A stretch of DNA of 64,000 bases from an uncultured Selenomonas sp. (GTDB taxonomy: Bacteria; Bacillota; Negativicutes; Selenomonadales; Selenomonadaceae): positions 1 through 64,000 of the forward strand of contig CAMVGU010000007.1 in NCBI GenBank assembly GCA_947167105.1, written 5' to 3'. The notes beneath the pieces are model-generated. The model had not been told where the DNA came from. It saw only the letters and a list, made by a program, of their open reading frames with translations, and did no database searches. This document shows, piece after piece, positions 42,712 to 51,041 of this stretch. Both the position numbers and the translations under genes were made by a program. The number at the start of each line of letters is the position of its first letter. The stretch's first letter is position 1.

Positions 42712-42754
42712 TCCGCCCCCTTGGGGGCGGGGGACCGCGTAAGCGGTGGTGGGG
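42712..42754. repeat. REP-like double hairpin
   Basis: CCGCCCCCTTGGGGGCGG followed by GGGACCGCGTAAGCGGTGG. The second hairpin is identical to that at 43240-43290. Lies between the transporter and rhaM. Confidence 0.65.
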
Positions 42755-42787
42755 GAAATGGCATACTCTGTGGTTCGTCAATAAAAC

Positions 42788-42812
42788 AGGGGCGCAGCAA
42801 TGCGCCCCTTTA
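42788..42812 (+). terminator. Hairpin ahead of rhaM (terminator or attenuator)
   Basis: AGGGGCGCA and TGCGCCCCT arms with a GCAA tetraloop and TTTA, 23 bases before the rhaM start. May reduce read-through into rhaM. Confidence 0.55.
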
Positions 42813-42834
42813 TGTAAGAAAGGAAGTATGCAAA

Positions 42835-43152
42835 ATGGAAAGATTTGCCTGGAAAGCCACCGTCAAGGAGGGCAAGCTGGAAGAATACAAGCGCCGCCAT
42901 GACAACATCTGGCCGGAAATGAAGCAGGTGCTGAAGGAAGCCGGCATTTCCAACTACACCATCTGGAACGTGGGCAATGAGCTGTTCGGCTATTTTGAGT
43001 GCGAAAAGGGCGTGGCCTATGCCGAAAAGCATCAGGCAGACAGCCCCGTGGTGGACAAGTGGAATGAATACATGAAGGATGTCATGGTCATGGAAATGGA
43101 CCCTGAAACCGGCGCCCAGCCGAAGCTGCAGCAGGTATTCTTCCTGGCGTAA
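42835..43152 (+). CDS. rhaM: L-rhamnose mutarotase
   Basis: Interconverts the anomers of L-rhamnose. The 105-residue protein has the expected EYKRRHDNIWPEM (catalytic His22), GISNYTIW, and KWNEYMKDVM segments. ATG 42835 follows AAGGAAG; the longer frame upstream runs through the repeat and is rejected. Encoded with the MFS transporter. Confidence 0.95.
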   Translation: MERFAWKATVKEGKLEEYKRRHDNIWPEMKQVLKEAGISNYTIWNVGNELFGYFECEKGVAYAEKHQADSPVVDKWNEYMKDVMVMEMDPETGAQPKLQQVFFLA

Positions 43153-43168
43153 AGATTTTCATAGACAG

Positions 43169-43206
43169 AAGTGCCGAGAAAACCCTTGTGTTCTCGGCAC
43201 TTTTTT
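43169..43206 (+). terminator. Terminator after rhaM
   Basis: AAGTGCCGAGAA and TTCTCGGCACTT arms and a T-run. Similar stems occur at 55792 and, degenerately, at 56999. Confidence 0.8.
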
Positions 43207-43239
43207 GTTGATTTCGTGTAGTTATACTCGTTGACGAAA

Positions 43240-43290
43240 AAGCCTTCCCCTCTGGGGAAGGGGGACCGCGTAAGCGGTGGATGAGGTTCG
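43240..43290. repeat. REP-like double hairpin
   Basis: AAGCCTTCCCCTCTGGGGAA, GGGGGA, then CCGCGTAAGCGG and TGGATGAGGTT. Same layout as 10494-10544. Confidence 0.65.
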
Positions 43291-43396
43291 CTGGAAGTCA
43301 GGAGAAAAAGTTTACTTGCTGAAAATATGGAATGTAATCCATATTTATGATAGAATAATAAAAAGATGGATAATAACGCGCAAAGAGGTGAGCACC

Positions 43397-44611
43397 GTGA
43401 AACTCTTGGAAAGAAAAGAATATCTGGATTTTTTGCGGCGCCATAAGGACAGGCATATCATCAAGGTCGTTTCCGGGGTCAGGCGCTGCGGAAAATCGAA
43501 GCTTTTCGAGCTTTTCCAAAACTATTTGCTGGAACAGGGCATATCCAGGGAACATATCATCAGCATTAACTTTGAGGATTTGGCCTTTGAGGATTTGCAG
43601 GAGTATCATGCCCTGTATAAGTATGTCATATCGCGTATGCAGCCTGAGGGCATGAATTACATTCTTCTGGATGAAATACAGCATGTCCCGGAGTTTGAAA
43701 AGGCCGTGGACAGTCTTTTTATCAGGGAAAATGCCGATGTCTACATCACCGGCTCCAATGCCTACTTTATGTCCGGGGAGCTGGCAACTCTGCTTTCAGG
43801 CCGTTATGTGGAGCTGAAAATGCTGCCCTTATCTTTCAAGGAGTATTACAGGGCCTGCGGTCTGGCTGCTAACCATACCTTGCAGGAGATATATGAGCGC
43901 TACATTACGGAAAGTTCCTTCCCCTATACCTTGCAGCTTTCTGGCAGGCAGCAGGATATAAATGAGTATTTGCTGGGCTTGTATAACACAGTAATCCTCA
44001 AAGATGTGGTGGGGCGCTTGCGTATAGCAGATGTGAAGATGCTGGAGAGCATAGTCAAATATTTATTTGCCAATGTCGGGAGCCTTCTGTCCATCCGCAA
44101 AATTGCTGATTCCATGACAAGCGCCGGACGGAAAATCGACAGCAAGACGGTGGAAAAATATCTGACCGGACTGCAGGACAGTATGCTTATCTATCAGGCA
44201 GAGCGTTACGATATCCGGGGGAAGGATATTTTGAAGATTAACCCCAAGTATTATGTGGCCGACGCAGCGCTTCGCTATTTGAAGATTGGCAGACGCGGGC
44301 TTGATACGGGGCATATTCTGGAAAATACCGTCTATCTGGAGCTATTGCGGAGAGGATATGAGGTGTATGTAGGTTCTATGGCAAATGGTGAAGTTGATTT
44401 TGTGGCCAAAAATGAACATGGCCTCACCTATTATCAGGTGGCCGAATCTGCCCTGCAGCCTGAGGTTATGGAAAGGGAGTTAAAACCCCTGCAGCGGATA
44501 AAGGACAATTACCCGAAAATCCTGCTTACCCTGGATGAAGTAGGGGCCGTGGCAGATTATGACGGCATACGCAAGCAGAATGTATTGAAGTGGCTGCTGG
44601 CTGGGGAGTGA
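43397..44611 (+). CDS. ATPase with DUF4143 domain
   Basis: An AAA-type ATPase of the AAA_14/DUF4143 family. Walker A is GVRRCGKS (residues 27-34), Walker B is YILLDEIQ (near 85), and the sensor ITGSNAYFMSGELATLLSGR follows. The C-terminal DUF4143 part contains GEVDFVAKN, a PD-(D/E)XK-like motif. The role of this widespread family is not settled. GTG start behind GAGGTGAG; 404 residues. Confidence 0.88.
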   Translation: MKLLERKEYLDFLRRHKDRHIIKVVSGVRRCGKSKLFELFQNYLLEQGISREHIISINFEDLAFEDLQEYHALYKYVISRMQPEGMNYILLDEIQHVPEFEKAVDSLFIRENADVYITGSNAYFMSGELATLLSGRYVELKMLPLSFKEYYRACGLAANHTLQEIYERYITESSFPYTLQLSGRQQDINEYLLGLYNTVILKDVVGRLRIADVKMLESIVKYLFANVGSLLSIRKIADSMTSAGRKIDSKTVEKYLTGLQDSMLIYQAERYDIRGKDILKINPKYYVADAALRYLKIGRRGLDTGHILENTVYLELLRRGYEVYVGSMANGEVDFVAKNEHGLTYYQVAESALQPEVMERELKPLQRIKDNYPKILLTLDEVGAVADYDGIRKQNVLKWLLAGE

Positions 44612-44626
44612 CCTGACGGGGATTTA

Positions 44627-45058
44627 TCATCCCAGAAATTCTGTTTCCGCGAGAGAAGCCAGAAGTTCATTCGTTTCCCGGACGGTGAGTCCGCGCTCCA
44701 ATGCGTGCCAAATGATGCTGTCCCAGGAATTTCGCACATAAAGCTGTTCTGCTCCCGCATAGTAGAGAAGATGCTGTGTCTCCCTGTGGGTCAGCTTCAT
44801 GGCAAGTGCAAGAGCTATTATCTTGCTGCGGGCAGGTTTTCGCTTTCGCCCGGCGAATATATGGTAAGCATAGACTTCGTCAATCTCTGCGTGCTCAATG
44901 ACAGTCTTCTTGGCAAGGTGCTTCTCCTCTAGCAAATTTGAGAGATACTCTGAGAGGGTGAAATGGCGCATGTGTTCCTGATTGGCTGCAAGATATTCCT
45001 TTACAGTATCGGCAGAACTCAACTCATGCTGCAACTGCTCCGTATCCTTTTCGCTCAT
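44627..45058 (-). CDS. Small XRE-like helix-turn-helix protein divergent from the Ser/Thr kinase
   Basis: 143 residues. The second half contains an HTH (VIEHAEIDEVYAYHIFAGRK, then KPARSKIIALALAMKLTHRE). ATG 45058 has AAAGGAGTGG ahead of it. It is divergent from a membrane Ser/Thr kinase gene with only 70 bp between starts; such pairs recur in Firmicutes by my recollection, so the protein may be the kinase's regulator or substrate. That is inference. Confidence 0.7.
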   Translation of the reverse strand: MSEKDTEQLQHELSSADTVKEYLAANQEHMRHFTLSEYLSNLLEEKHLAKKTVIEHAEIDEVYAYHIFAGRKRKPARSKIIALALAMKLTHRETQHLLYYAGAEQLYVRNSWDSIIWHALERGLTVRETNELLASLAETEFLG

Positions 45059-45128
45059 GACAGGCCACTCCTTTCTTATTTGGCTGTAGGATACAACAGA
45101 TGGCACGAAAAAGCAAGGTGATGCGGGA

Positions 45129-46601
45129 ATGAAGGCAGAAACGCTTGCCTATCTGGAAAATCGCTTCGAGAAAATACGCAAGCTGCGCCAGACGGCCAAG
45201 GGGGAGGTCTGGCTGGCAACAGACCCGGAGGGGAAACCGATCGTATGGAAGACCATAAATCTGACGGAGCTGCCATACGCTGCCATCAAAAAAATACCCC
45301 ATCCCCTTCTGCCGGAAGTCATCCATGTAGCAGAGGATGAGGAAAGCACCATCGTCATAGAAGAATATGTACAGGGGCAGCCCCTGTCCGAACTGGTAGC
45401 CCGGAAGCGCTTTCTCCGGGAAGCGGAAGTCCGAAGGATTCTGCTCCAGCTATGCAGCGGACTTGCCCTGCTGCACGGGAAGGGTATCATTCACAGGGAC
45501 ATCAAGCCCTCCAACCTCATCCTGCAGAAAAACGGCGATGTGCGGCTGATTGACTTCGATGCCGCCCGTGTGGTGAAGGAGGACGGCGAGGAAGATACCC
45601 GCCTCCTGGGAACAAAGGGCTATGCTCCCCCGGAACAGTTTGGCTATGGACAGACCGATGCCCGCAGCGACATTTATTCCCTCGGCGTCACCCTGAAAAA
45701 GCTTCTTGCTCCCGATTACAAAGGCTATCTTCGCAGGATTCTGGATAAGTGCACGGAAGTGGATGCCAAGCGCCGCTATGATTCCATGGCGGCATTAGAG
45801 CGTGCCGTGCGCTATGGGAGTCGCTGGCAGAAACTGCGGTGGCTGGTTGCAGGCATTGCCGTCCTTGCCCTGGGTGCAGCGCTACATCTCTTCCAAAGGG
45901 AACCTCCCCCGGTGCAGATTCCGCCCCCGCAAGAAGAAATACAGGAACATACAGAGGAGAGCAAGGCAGAGGAACCAATCGCTGCAGGAGAGGCTCCGGC
46001 TGAAAAAGACGCGGCAAAAAAAGAGACTGCTCCCCCCACGGAGCAGCCCTCGCCACAAAAAACGCATGAGCCAAAAACCGTGGAAACTCCAAAAAAGCAG
46101 CAACCGGCACAGGAGAACACGGAGGAGCAGCCCCGGAGCGAAAACCGCATTTACATCACGATTTACGGCAACGGAGAAGTCTGGTGGCGCGGGCGCAACG
46201 CATTCAATATCCCCATCAATAACATGAGCAAGATGCTCTACATTCCCAAAGCCCTGTGGCAGACCTGGGATAAACCTGGCGGAGAGGGAACACAAACCGT
46301 CACATTTCCCGCCGACTGGAACCTTAAGCTGCAGGTCCAGAACGTCTCGGAGCAGCCTTGGGAGCATCCGAGCCTGGAGCTGACATACAACGACCATGGC
46401 TCAATCCGTAGTGAGGTGCTTTATGGAGAAACACTGCAAGCGGGCGGGAGTATGGATTTCTCGATTCCCCTGGGGGGCTACACCGTTGAACGCCCGGATA
46501 TCGAGTCTCCTTCCAGAGAATTGAGAATGAACCTCTCCGGAGACGGGCCTCAGGAAGTATTCAACAACAGATATAATGTTACCTTTGTCTTTGAACAGTA
46601 A
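45129..46601 (+). CDS. Membrane Ser/Thr protein kinase with extracytoplasmic domain
   Basis: An N-terminal Hanks-type kinase (residues 10-230): Lys41 in VWKTI, catalytic loop IIHRDIKPSNLIL (HRD at 122-124), metal motif DFD at 142-144 in place of DFG, and GTKGYAPPEQ activation segment. A transmembrane helix at about 237-255 is followed by a Pro/Glu/Lys-rich linker of about 90 residues and a C-terminal beta-rich domain outside the cell. No PASTA repeats. The glycine-rich loop is poor (RQTAKGEVWLA). 490 residues, ends at a terminator. Confidence 0.88.
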   Translation: MKAETLAYLENRFEKIRKLRQTAKGEVWLATDPEGKPIVWKTINLTELPYAAIKKIPHPLLPEVIHVAEDEESTIVIEEYVQGQPLSELVARKRFLREAEVRRILLQLCSGLALLHGKGIIHRDIKPSNLILQKNGDVRLIDFDAARVVKEDGEEDTRLLGTKGYAPPEQFGYGQTDARSDIYSLGVTLKKLLAPDYKGYLRRILDKCTEVDAKRRYDSMAALERAVRYGSRWQKLRWLVAGIAVLALGAALHLFQREPPPVQIPPPQEEIQEHTEESKAEEPIAAGEAPAEKDAAKKETAPPTEQPSPQKTHEPKTVETPKKQQPAQENTEEQPRSENRIYITIYGNGEVWWRGRNAFNIPINNMSKMLYIPKALWQTWDKPGGEGTQTVTFPADWNLKLQVQNVSEQPWEHPSLELTYNDHGSIRSEVLYGETLQAGGSMDFSIPLGGYTVERPDIESPSRELRMNLSGDGPQEVFNNRYNVTFVFEQ

Positions 46602-46614
46602 AATTTTCCGATTT

Positions 46615-46647
46615 ACCCCGCGGGTAAGGACTTTCCGCGGGGTTTTT
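46615..46647 (+). terminator. Terminator after the kinase gene
   Basis: ACCCCGCGG and CCGCGGGGT arms, 11-base loop, T-run. Confidence 0.8.
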
Positions 46648-46675
46648 GCTATACTCAAAGAAGATGGCAAGAACC

Positions 46676-46909
46676 TCACCGTGACTGCCTGGAGGATGGG
46701 TAGGGCTCCTTCTGATCCGTCAGGCCAAGGAGGTAATCCGTGCTTGTGCGGTGATAGCGGGCAAGCCGGATAAGGATTTCCGTGGGAATGCTGCGTGAAC
46801 CAAGCTCGTAGTAGGAGTAAGATACCTGACTGCATTTCAGGTAATCAGCCATATCCTTCTGCGTCAAGTCCTTGTCTTCGCGCATTTCGCGGATACGTGA
46901 ATAGCGCAT
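46676..46909 (-). CDS. Small XRE-family repressor
   Basis: A 77-residue single HTH protein (REMREDKDLTQKDMADYLKC, then YELGSRSIPTEILIRLARY). Start ATG 46909 is nine bases after AAAGG; ATG 46915 is possible. Divergent from another small XRE gene, with a TTTTAAAA direct repeat between them. Confidence 0.8.
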   Translation of the reverse strand: MRYSRIREMREDKDLTQKDMADYLKCSQVSYSYYELGSRSIPTEILIRLARYHRTSTDYLLGLTDQKEPYPSSRQSR

Positions 46910-46958
46910 GGGCATCAACCTTTCATAGGGAAAGTATACCCAAAGAGCTAGTTTCGGA

Positions 46959-46987
46959 TTGACTTTTAAAACAAATCGTTTTAAAAT
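46959..46987 (+). promoter_or_regulatory. Promoter with XRE operator candidate
   Basis: TTGACT and TAAAAT are 17 bp apart, directing the 47078 gene. Two TTTTAAAA boxes at 46964 and 46979 lie over the spacer and -10, where a repressor would block RNA polymerase. Confidence 0.6.
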
Positions 46988-47077
46988 TGAGATGATTAGG
47001 TGCAGTAGGTCAGGAGAAGCCTTTAGGGTGAAGTGTCCTTCAAAAGGTGAGATATTGTCACGAGAGGGAGGTGCCCC

Positions 47078-47266
47078 ATGAATCCGATTCGCGAATATCG
47101 CACAAGGCGCGATATGTCCCAGGAGGAACTGGCCAGACTGGTGGGGGTTGACCGCTCCAACGTGGCCAAGTGGGAAGCCGGGGTACATAGGCCCAGGGCT
47201 GATATGCTGATTTTACTGGCAAAAGTTTTGCAATGTTCTGTGGACGAGCTGCTGAGAGAGGGTTGA
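47078..47266 (+). CDS. Small XRE-family repressor
   Basis: 62 residues, almost entirely one XRE HTH (YRTRRDMSQEELARLVGVDR, SNVAKWEAGVHRPRADML). Start ATG behind GGGAGGTG. It is transcribed towards the AAA+ gene cluster, with a 181-bp miniature element between, and may once have controlled it. Confidence 0.82.
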   Translation: MNPIREYRTRRDMSQEELARLVGVDRSNVAKWEAGVHRPRADMLILLAKVLQCSVDELLREG

Positions 47267-47277
47267 ATGTAATTTGC

Positions 47278-47458
47278 GGCGTGTTTCATTGACGGCCTAT
47301 TTAGGTTGACAAGTTTTTGTGCAGATTTTAGGCAGGATTCCATCCAATGCGTACATTTATGACGATTTTACTGGACACAGAGAGTGTATTACTTGGATAA
47401 GGTCCGTCTATGGTAGACAAAACCTGTCAACCTAAAACAACGCTATTTGAAACACGCC
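47278..47458. mobile_element. 181-bp MITE with 8-bp target-site duplication
   Basis: The termini are inverted repeats (GGCGTGTTTCA ... TGAAACACGCC), extended inward by TTTAGGTTGACAAGTTTTTG and its near-complement ending at 47435, so most of the element can fold on itself. TAATTTGC flanks it exactly on both sides (47270-47277 and 47459-47466), a perfect 8-bp duplication. No reading frame inside. It is therefore a recently inserted non-autonomous element. Confidence 0.85.
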
Positions 47459-47512
47459 TAATTTGCTCAGTAAAATCGTGCACGAGCTGTAACAAGTATG
47501 GAGGGATATGTA

Positions 47513-49198
47513 ATGACAGAACCGCGCCATTCTGTGGAAAAACACCTGTCAGATCTTTGCCGAGCCAGATTCCCTATGATATACCTGCCCACTTGGGAAG
47601 AAGAAAGAGCCCTCAAAACATTATTCCGTATAGGAAAAGATACTGCCTTTATCAAAACCGCTCGGGTAATTTTTATCTGGCGCATTACGGCTGGCATAGA
47701 ACTCATAGAAAACGAAAGCGAAATATCCACTGGCGGGAAAATCGAAAAGGATACAGTGGATCCCTTAAAGGCGTTGGAATTTATACAAAAGTATGATAAA
47801 CCAGCTTTGCTGGTCCTGCTGGACTTTCATGTATACTTCGACAGCCGAAAGCCGGAGTCGAAGGTTATACGTAAAATAAGGGATACCGTAAATATGCTCA
47901 AAGGAGGTATGGTTCCCAAAAACGTAATTCTGTTATCTCCCCGCCTGATATTACCAAATGAACTGCAAAAAGATATTACCATTGTAGACTTTGACTTGCC
48001 AGACTACCGAGACATCAAGCAAAGCCTTAAAAGAATTATAAATGACAATCGTGGCAATACCAAGATTCGTTTCGACCTTGACGAGAACAGCAGCGAGGAA
48101 CTTGCCAGGGCCGCTCAGGGACTTACCTTGCAAGAGGCTGAAAATGCCTTTGCCAGGGCCATTGTTGAGCGCGGATGCCTGGACAAGGACAGCAGAGATA
48201 TTATAGTGGAGGAAAAGAGACAGATTATCAAAAAAACAGGTGTTCTGGAGTATATTCAAAGCGATTTGAATCTTGATGATGTGGGAGGCTTGGGCAATCT
48301 AAAAAAATGGCTGCTGAAAAGAAATAATTCCTGGCAAGCCAGGGCAGCCAAGTACAGTCTGCCAGCTCCCAAGGGTGTTCTCATTACCGGTGTTCCAGGC
48401 TGTGGAAAAAGTCTCACAGCCAAGGCTATCAGCGCCATGTGGAAACTGCCGCTTTTGCGTATGGATGTTGGCAAGATTTTCAGTGGCATCGTAGGCAGTA
48501 GCGAGGAGAACATGCGCAATGCCATCAAAACGGCTGAAGCAGCTGCACCAAGCATACTTTGGATTGATGAAATAGAAAAAGGCTTTAGCGGTGTCAGCGG
48601 CTCCGGTGACAGTGGTACTTCCACCCGCGTATTTGGTACCTTTCTCACCTGGATGCAGGAGAAGAAAAATCCTGTCTTTGTAGTTGCAACTGCCAACAAT
48701 ATACACGCATTGCCATCGGAAATGATGAGGAAAGGACGTTTTGATGAGATTTTCTTTGTAGACCTTCCTACGACTTCCGAAAGGAAAGCAATTTTTAAGG
48801 TACATTTAATGCGAAGGCTTAAAGATGCCGATGTCAAAGGTTCCTTCGAGTGGTCAGAAGATGCGCTTGAACATCTGGCTGCAGAAACCGAAGGCTTTGT
48901 TGGAGCGGAAATAGAAAATGCCGTTATCAGCGGCCTGTTTGAAGCTTTCTGCGATAATCGTGCCATCCGCATGGAAGATTTTGATAAAGCTATTGCCAAT
49001 ACAGTTCCTTTGGTGGTAACACAGGCAGAGCAGATATCCGCCATAAGGACCTGGGCAAATGTCAGGGCCGTAGCCGCCACCGCTCCAGAGGATAGGCAGG
49101 ATTATGTGAAGGAAAGTCAGACTCAGATTAAAAGCGATGCTCCAGGAAAAAAAGATGATGTCTTTCAGCAGAGGGGCGGCAGAACCATAGATATTTAG
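47513..49198 (+). CDS. Ycf46-like AAA+ ATPase
   Basis: 561 residues. A non-ATPase N-terminal half (residues 1-250; YLPTWEEERAL, LDFHVYFDSRK, LPDYRDIKQSLKRII) precedes an AAA+ module with Walker A GVPGCGKS near 293, Walker B ILWIDEIEKG near 348, sensor 1 VVATANN and arginine-finger region MRKGRFDEIFF. This is the organisation of Ycf46 proteins. ATG 47513 follows GGAGGG. The C-terminus ends GGRTIDI, which resembles the RFIDF tails of two proteins downstream. First gene of a close-packed cluster that includes Ycf35-like and DUF2997 proteins. Confidence 0.85.
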   Translation: MTEPRHSVEKHLSDLCRARFPMIYLPTWEEERALKTLFRIGKDTAFIKTARVIFIWRITAGIELIENESEISTGGKIEKDTVDPLKALEFIQKYDKPALLVLLDFHVYFDSRKPESKVIRKIRDTVNMLKGGMVPKNVILLSPRLILPNELQKDITIVDFDLPDYRDIKQSLKRIINDNRGNTKIRFDLDENSSEELARAAQGLTLQEAENAFARAIVERGCLDKDSRDIIVEEKRQIIKKTGVLEYIQSDLNLDDVGGLGNLKKWLLKRNNSWQARAAKYSLPAPKGVLITGVPGCGKSLTAKAISAMWKLPLLRMDVGKIFSGIVGSSEENMRNAIKTAEAAAPSILWIDEIEKGFSGVSGSGDSGTSTRVFGTFLTWMQEKKNPVFVVATANNIHALPSEMMRKGRFDEIFFVDLPTTSERKAIFKVHLMRRLKDADVKGSFEWSEDALEHLAAETEGFVGAEIENAVISGLFEAFCDNRAIRMEDFDKAIANTVPLVVTQAEQISAIRTWANVRAVAATAPEDRQDYVKESQTQIKSDAPGKKDDVFQQRGGRTIDI

Positions 49199-49212
49199 AG
49201 GGAGAGATTGAT

Positions 49213-49938
49213 ATGTCCATCTGTTTATTGGTAATTCCCATAGCCCTTGGTATGAGAGCCATTATGGGGGAGAAAAAATTCAACGAGTGGGTTGAGTCAA
49301 ATACTATGCGAATGGCTACGAATTTTAAGGACGAGAAGGATTTGCTGCAAACCGTCAAAGGTGCTGGGCACGATGCAGAACCCTGGGGGGAAATGTATAA
49401 AACACATATAGATAAGGAATTATGGTTTCTATGGGAAAAATACGAGGGGAAATGGCAGGCTAATTTCAGTAAGAGCGATGATATGAGTAAAATCAAGACA
49501 TTTTTTCACAATCTGCAGAAAAGTGCCAACAGGCAGATTCTGTACGTAGAGCCAAGTGCCGTGAAGGTAGAACCCAAAATAGAGGGCACCTTGCCGACCA
49601 TCTACACCAATAAGGAACTGCTGGAAGAGACCTTGCTGAAATATGGTGCAAAGAAGAAACTATATCGTAAGAATCGTACTCTCATCTGCGAGATGGAAGG
49701 CTTTACACTTGAATTCCGGCAGAAAGAGCCAGGGATTCCTTATGAACTCAGCTTTACAGGCTACAAGGACACCCGTGCCATCTTTGATGCCATGAGACAG
49801 TTAGATGAAGGCTACAGAAGTAATGTTCAGGAACATACGTATATGAGTGTAAAGAAGAAATTAGAAGAAAAGAAACTGACAGTAGAAAACGAAGAAATCT
49901 TAGATGACAATTCCATCGTCCTGACGGTGGCTATCTGA
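49213..49938 (+). CDS. Ycf35/DUF1257-like protein
   Basis: 241 residues. The second half has the DUF1257 pattern: TIYTNKELLEETLLKYGAKK, a central LEFRQKEPGIPYELSF, and the end YRSNVQEHTYMSVKKKL, then a beta strand SIVLTVAI. The first half, with a hydrophobic start (ICLLVIPIALGMRAIM), is not familiar. It follows the AAA+ gene by 14 bases. In other bacteria DUF1257 genes neighbour Ycf46-like ATPase and DUF2997 genes, as here. Function unknown. Confidence 0.65.
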   Translation: MSICLLVIPIALGMRAIMGEKKFNEWVESNTMRMATNFKDEKDLLQTVKGAGHDAEPWGEMYKTHIDKELWFLWEKYEGKWQANFSKSDDMSKIKTFFHNLQKSANRQILYVEPSAVKVEPKIEGTLPTIYTNKELLEETLLKYGAKKKLYRKNRTLICEMEGFTLEFRQKEPGIPYELSFTGYKDTRAIFDAMRQLDEGYRSNVQEHTYMSVKKKLEEKKLTVENEEILDDNSIVLTVAI

Positions 49939-49951
49939 GGGGGCAAGAAAG

Positions 49952-50527
49952 ATGGGAATGGCTAAAAAAATTTTTTGGTGGATTTTCTGGTATGCGATTA
50001 TCTGGTTTGCCTTTCTTTGCTTGATTGGAGGCTTGAGTGATATTGTTACAGCCAAACCTCTGCAGGCAATTCTTATATTTGCCATGTTCATAGTTCCGGG
50101 TTGGTACGCAACTCGCAAGGTAAAACAAAAAGCATTGAAGGCAGAGATGGAACAACGTATTGCTGCTGCCCCTCCGCAGCAGCAATACCCTCAACCAACG
50201 TCGCCACCCGTCAAGGAAAGCATAAAGCCTCCCCAGCCCAGGCCAGCAATCCAACACACCGCTGATGTTACCCCTGCCGTATCAGTACAACCTGTGCCCA
50301 AGGCGCTTCCAAACTTGAATGATGCTTCAGCAGATGATTTAGCAAAATTATCCGGTGTGAACCGAATTCTGGCTATGAAAATAATATCGGTCAAAGAAAA
50401 GGACGGCCCCTATAGTTCCATTGAGGATCTCTTTGCACGTGTCCAGCTTACCCCGCAGGTACAAGAGGAAGTACGCTGCCATTTTACCATAGCATCAAGT
50501 GGTGAAGGCCGTTTCATAGATTTCTAG
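49952..50527 (+). CDS. Membrane-anchored helix-hairpin-helix protein
   Basis: Two N-terminal membrane segments (IFWWIFWYAIIWFAFLCLIG; LQAILIFAMFIVPGWYA), a proline-rich linker (about 74-120), then a ComEA-like helix-hairpin-helix domain (LNDASADDLAKLSGVNRILA onward). The tail reads GEGRFIDF. Such HhH domains bind DNA or proteins; with the termini in the cytoplasm it could tether nucleic acid or partner proteins at the membrane. 191 residues, behind GGGGGCAAGAAAG. Confidence 0.75.
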   Translation: MGMAKKIFWWIFWYAIIWFAFLCLIGGLSDIVTAKPLQAILIFAMFIVPGWYATRKVKQKALKAEMEQRIAAAPPQQQYPQPTSPPVKESIKPPQPRPAIQHTADVTPAVSVQPVPKALPNLNDASADDLAKLSGVNRILAMKIISVKEKDGPYSSIEDLFARVQLTPQVQEEVRCHFTIASSGEGRFIDF

Positions 50528-50543
50528 GCAAGAGGTGATATCA

Positions 50544-50783
50544 TTGGTAATTTCCATAAACACGGCAGAGAAAGCAGACTTGCTGCTGCTGCCAGGAATC
50601 AATCTGAGTGAAGCCGAAGCCATAATACGAGAGCGCGATAGAGTTTCCGGCTTTACTTCAAGGGATGAATTCATGTCCTATGTAGCCGGTTTGGATGTGC
50701 AGCCTCATTTCTACACACAAATAGAGCGCACAATAAAGGTGGAACCAATAGCATCCAATTCTGCCCGTTTCATTGATTTCTAA
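50544..50783 (+). CDS. Small helix-hairpin-helix protein
   Basis: About 79 residues: INTAEKADLLLLPGINLSEA, then IIRERDRVSGFTSRDEFMSY, a soluble HhH domain similar to that of the preceding protein. It ends SARFIDF, the same tail as its neighbour. TTG 50544 with AGAGGTG six bases ahead is preferred over GTG 50535. Its partner and ligand are unknown. Confidence 0.72.
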   Translation: MVISINTAEKADLLLLPGINLSEAEAIIRERDRVSGFTSRDEFMSYVAGLDVQPHFYTQIERTIKVEPIASNSARFIDF

Positions 50784-50804
50784 AAACAGGGAGTGAGAAA
50801 AACA

Positions 50805-51041
50805 GTGGCTACCATGCAAATTCGCATTTATCCTGATGGAAAAGTCCAAGGCGATATAGATGGAATTAAAGGAAAACGATGTACAGATTACATAGGTATT
50901 ATAGAAGAACTGACTGAAGGGCGCACCTGGCAATCCAATTTCACAGAAGAATTCTATGAAACCGAGTCAGTGCAGTTCAGACAGGAGCAACGGGACTATG
51001 AGGAGGAAGAATTAAGGGAAGGACAGCATCATGGTTGGTAA
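50805..51041 (+). CDS. DUF2997 family protein
   Basis: About 78 residues. MQIRIYPDGKVQGDIDGIKG and KRCTDYIGIIEELTEG match DUF2997, with its dG-x-V and G-x-x-C core, followed by an acidic C-terminal extension. DUF2997 genes are commonly neighbours of DUF1257 (Ycf35) genes. GTG 50805, GTG 50793 and ATG 50814 are all possible starts. It overlaps the next gene by 11 bases. Confidence 0.72.
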   Translation: MATMQIRIYPDGKVQGDIDGIKGKRCTDYIGIIEELTEGRTWQSNFTEEFYETESVQFRQEQRDYEEEELREGQHHGW

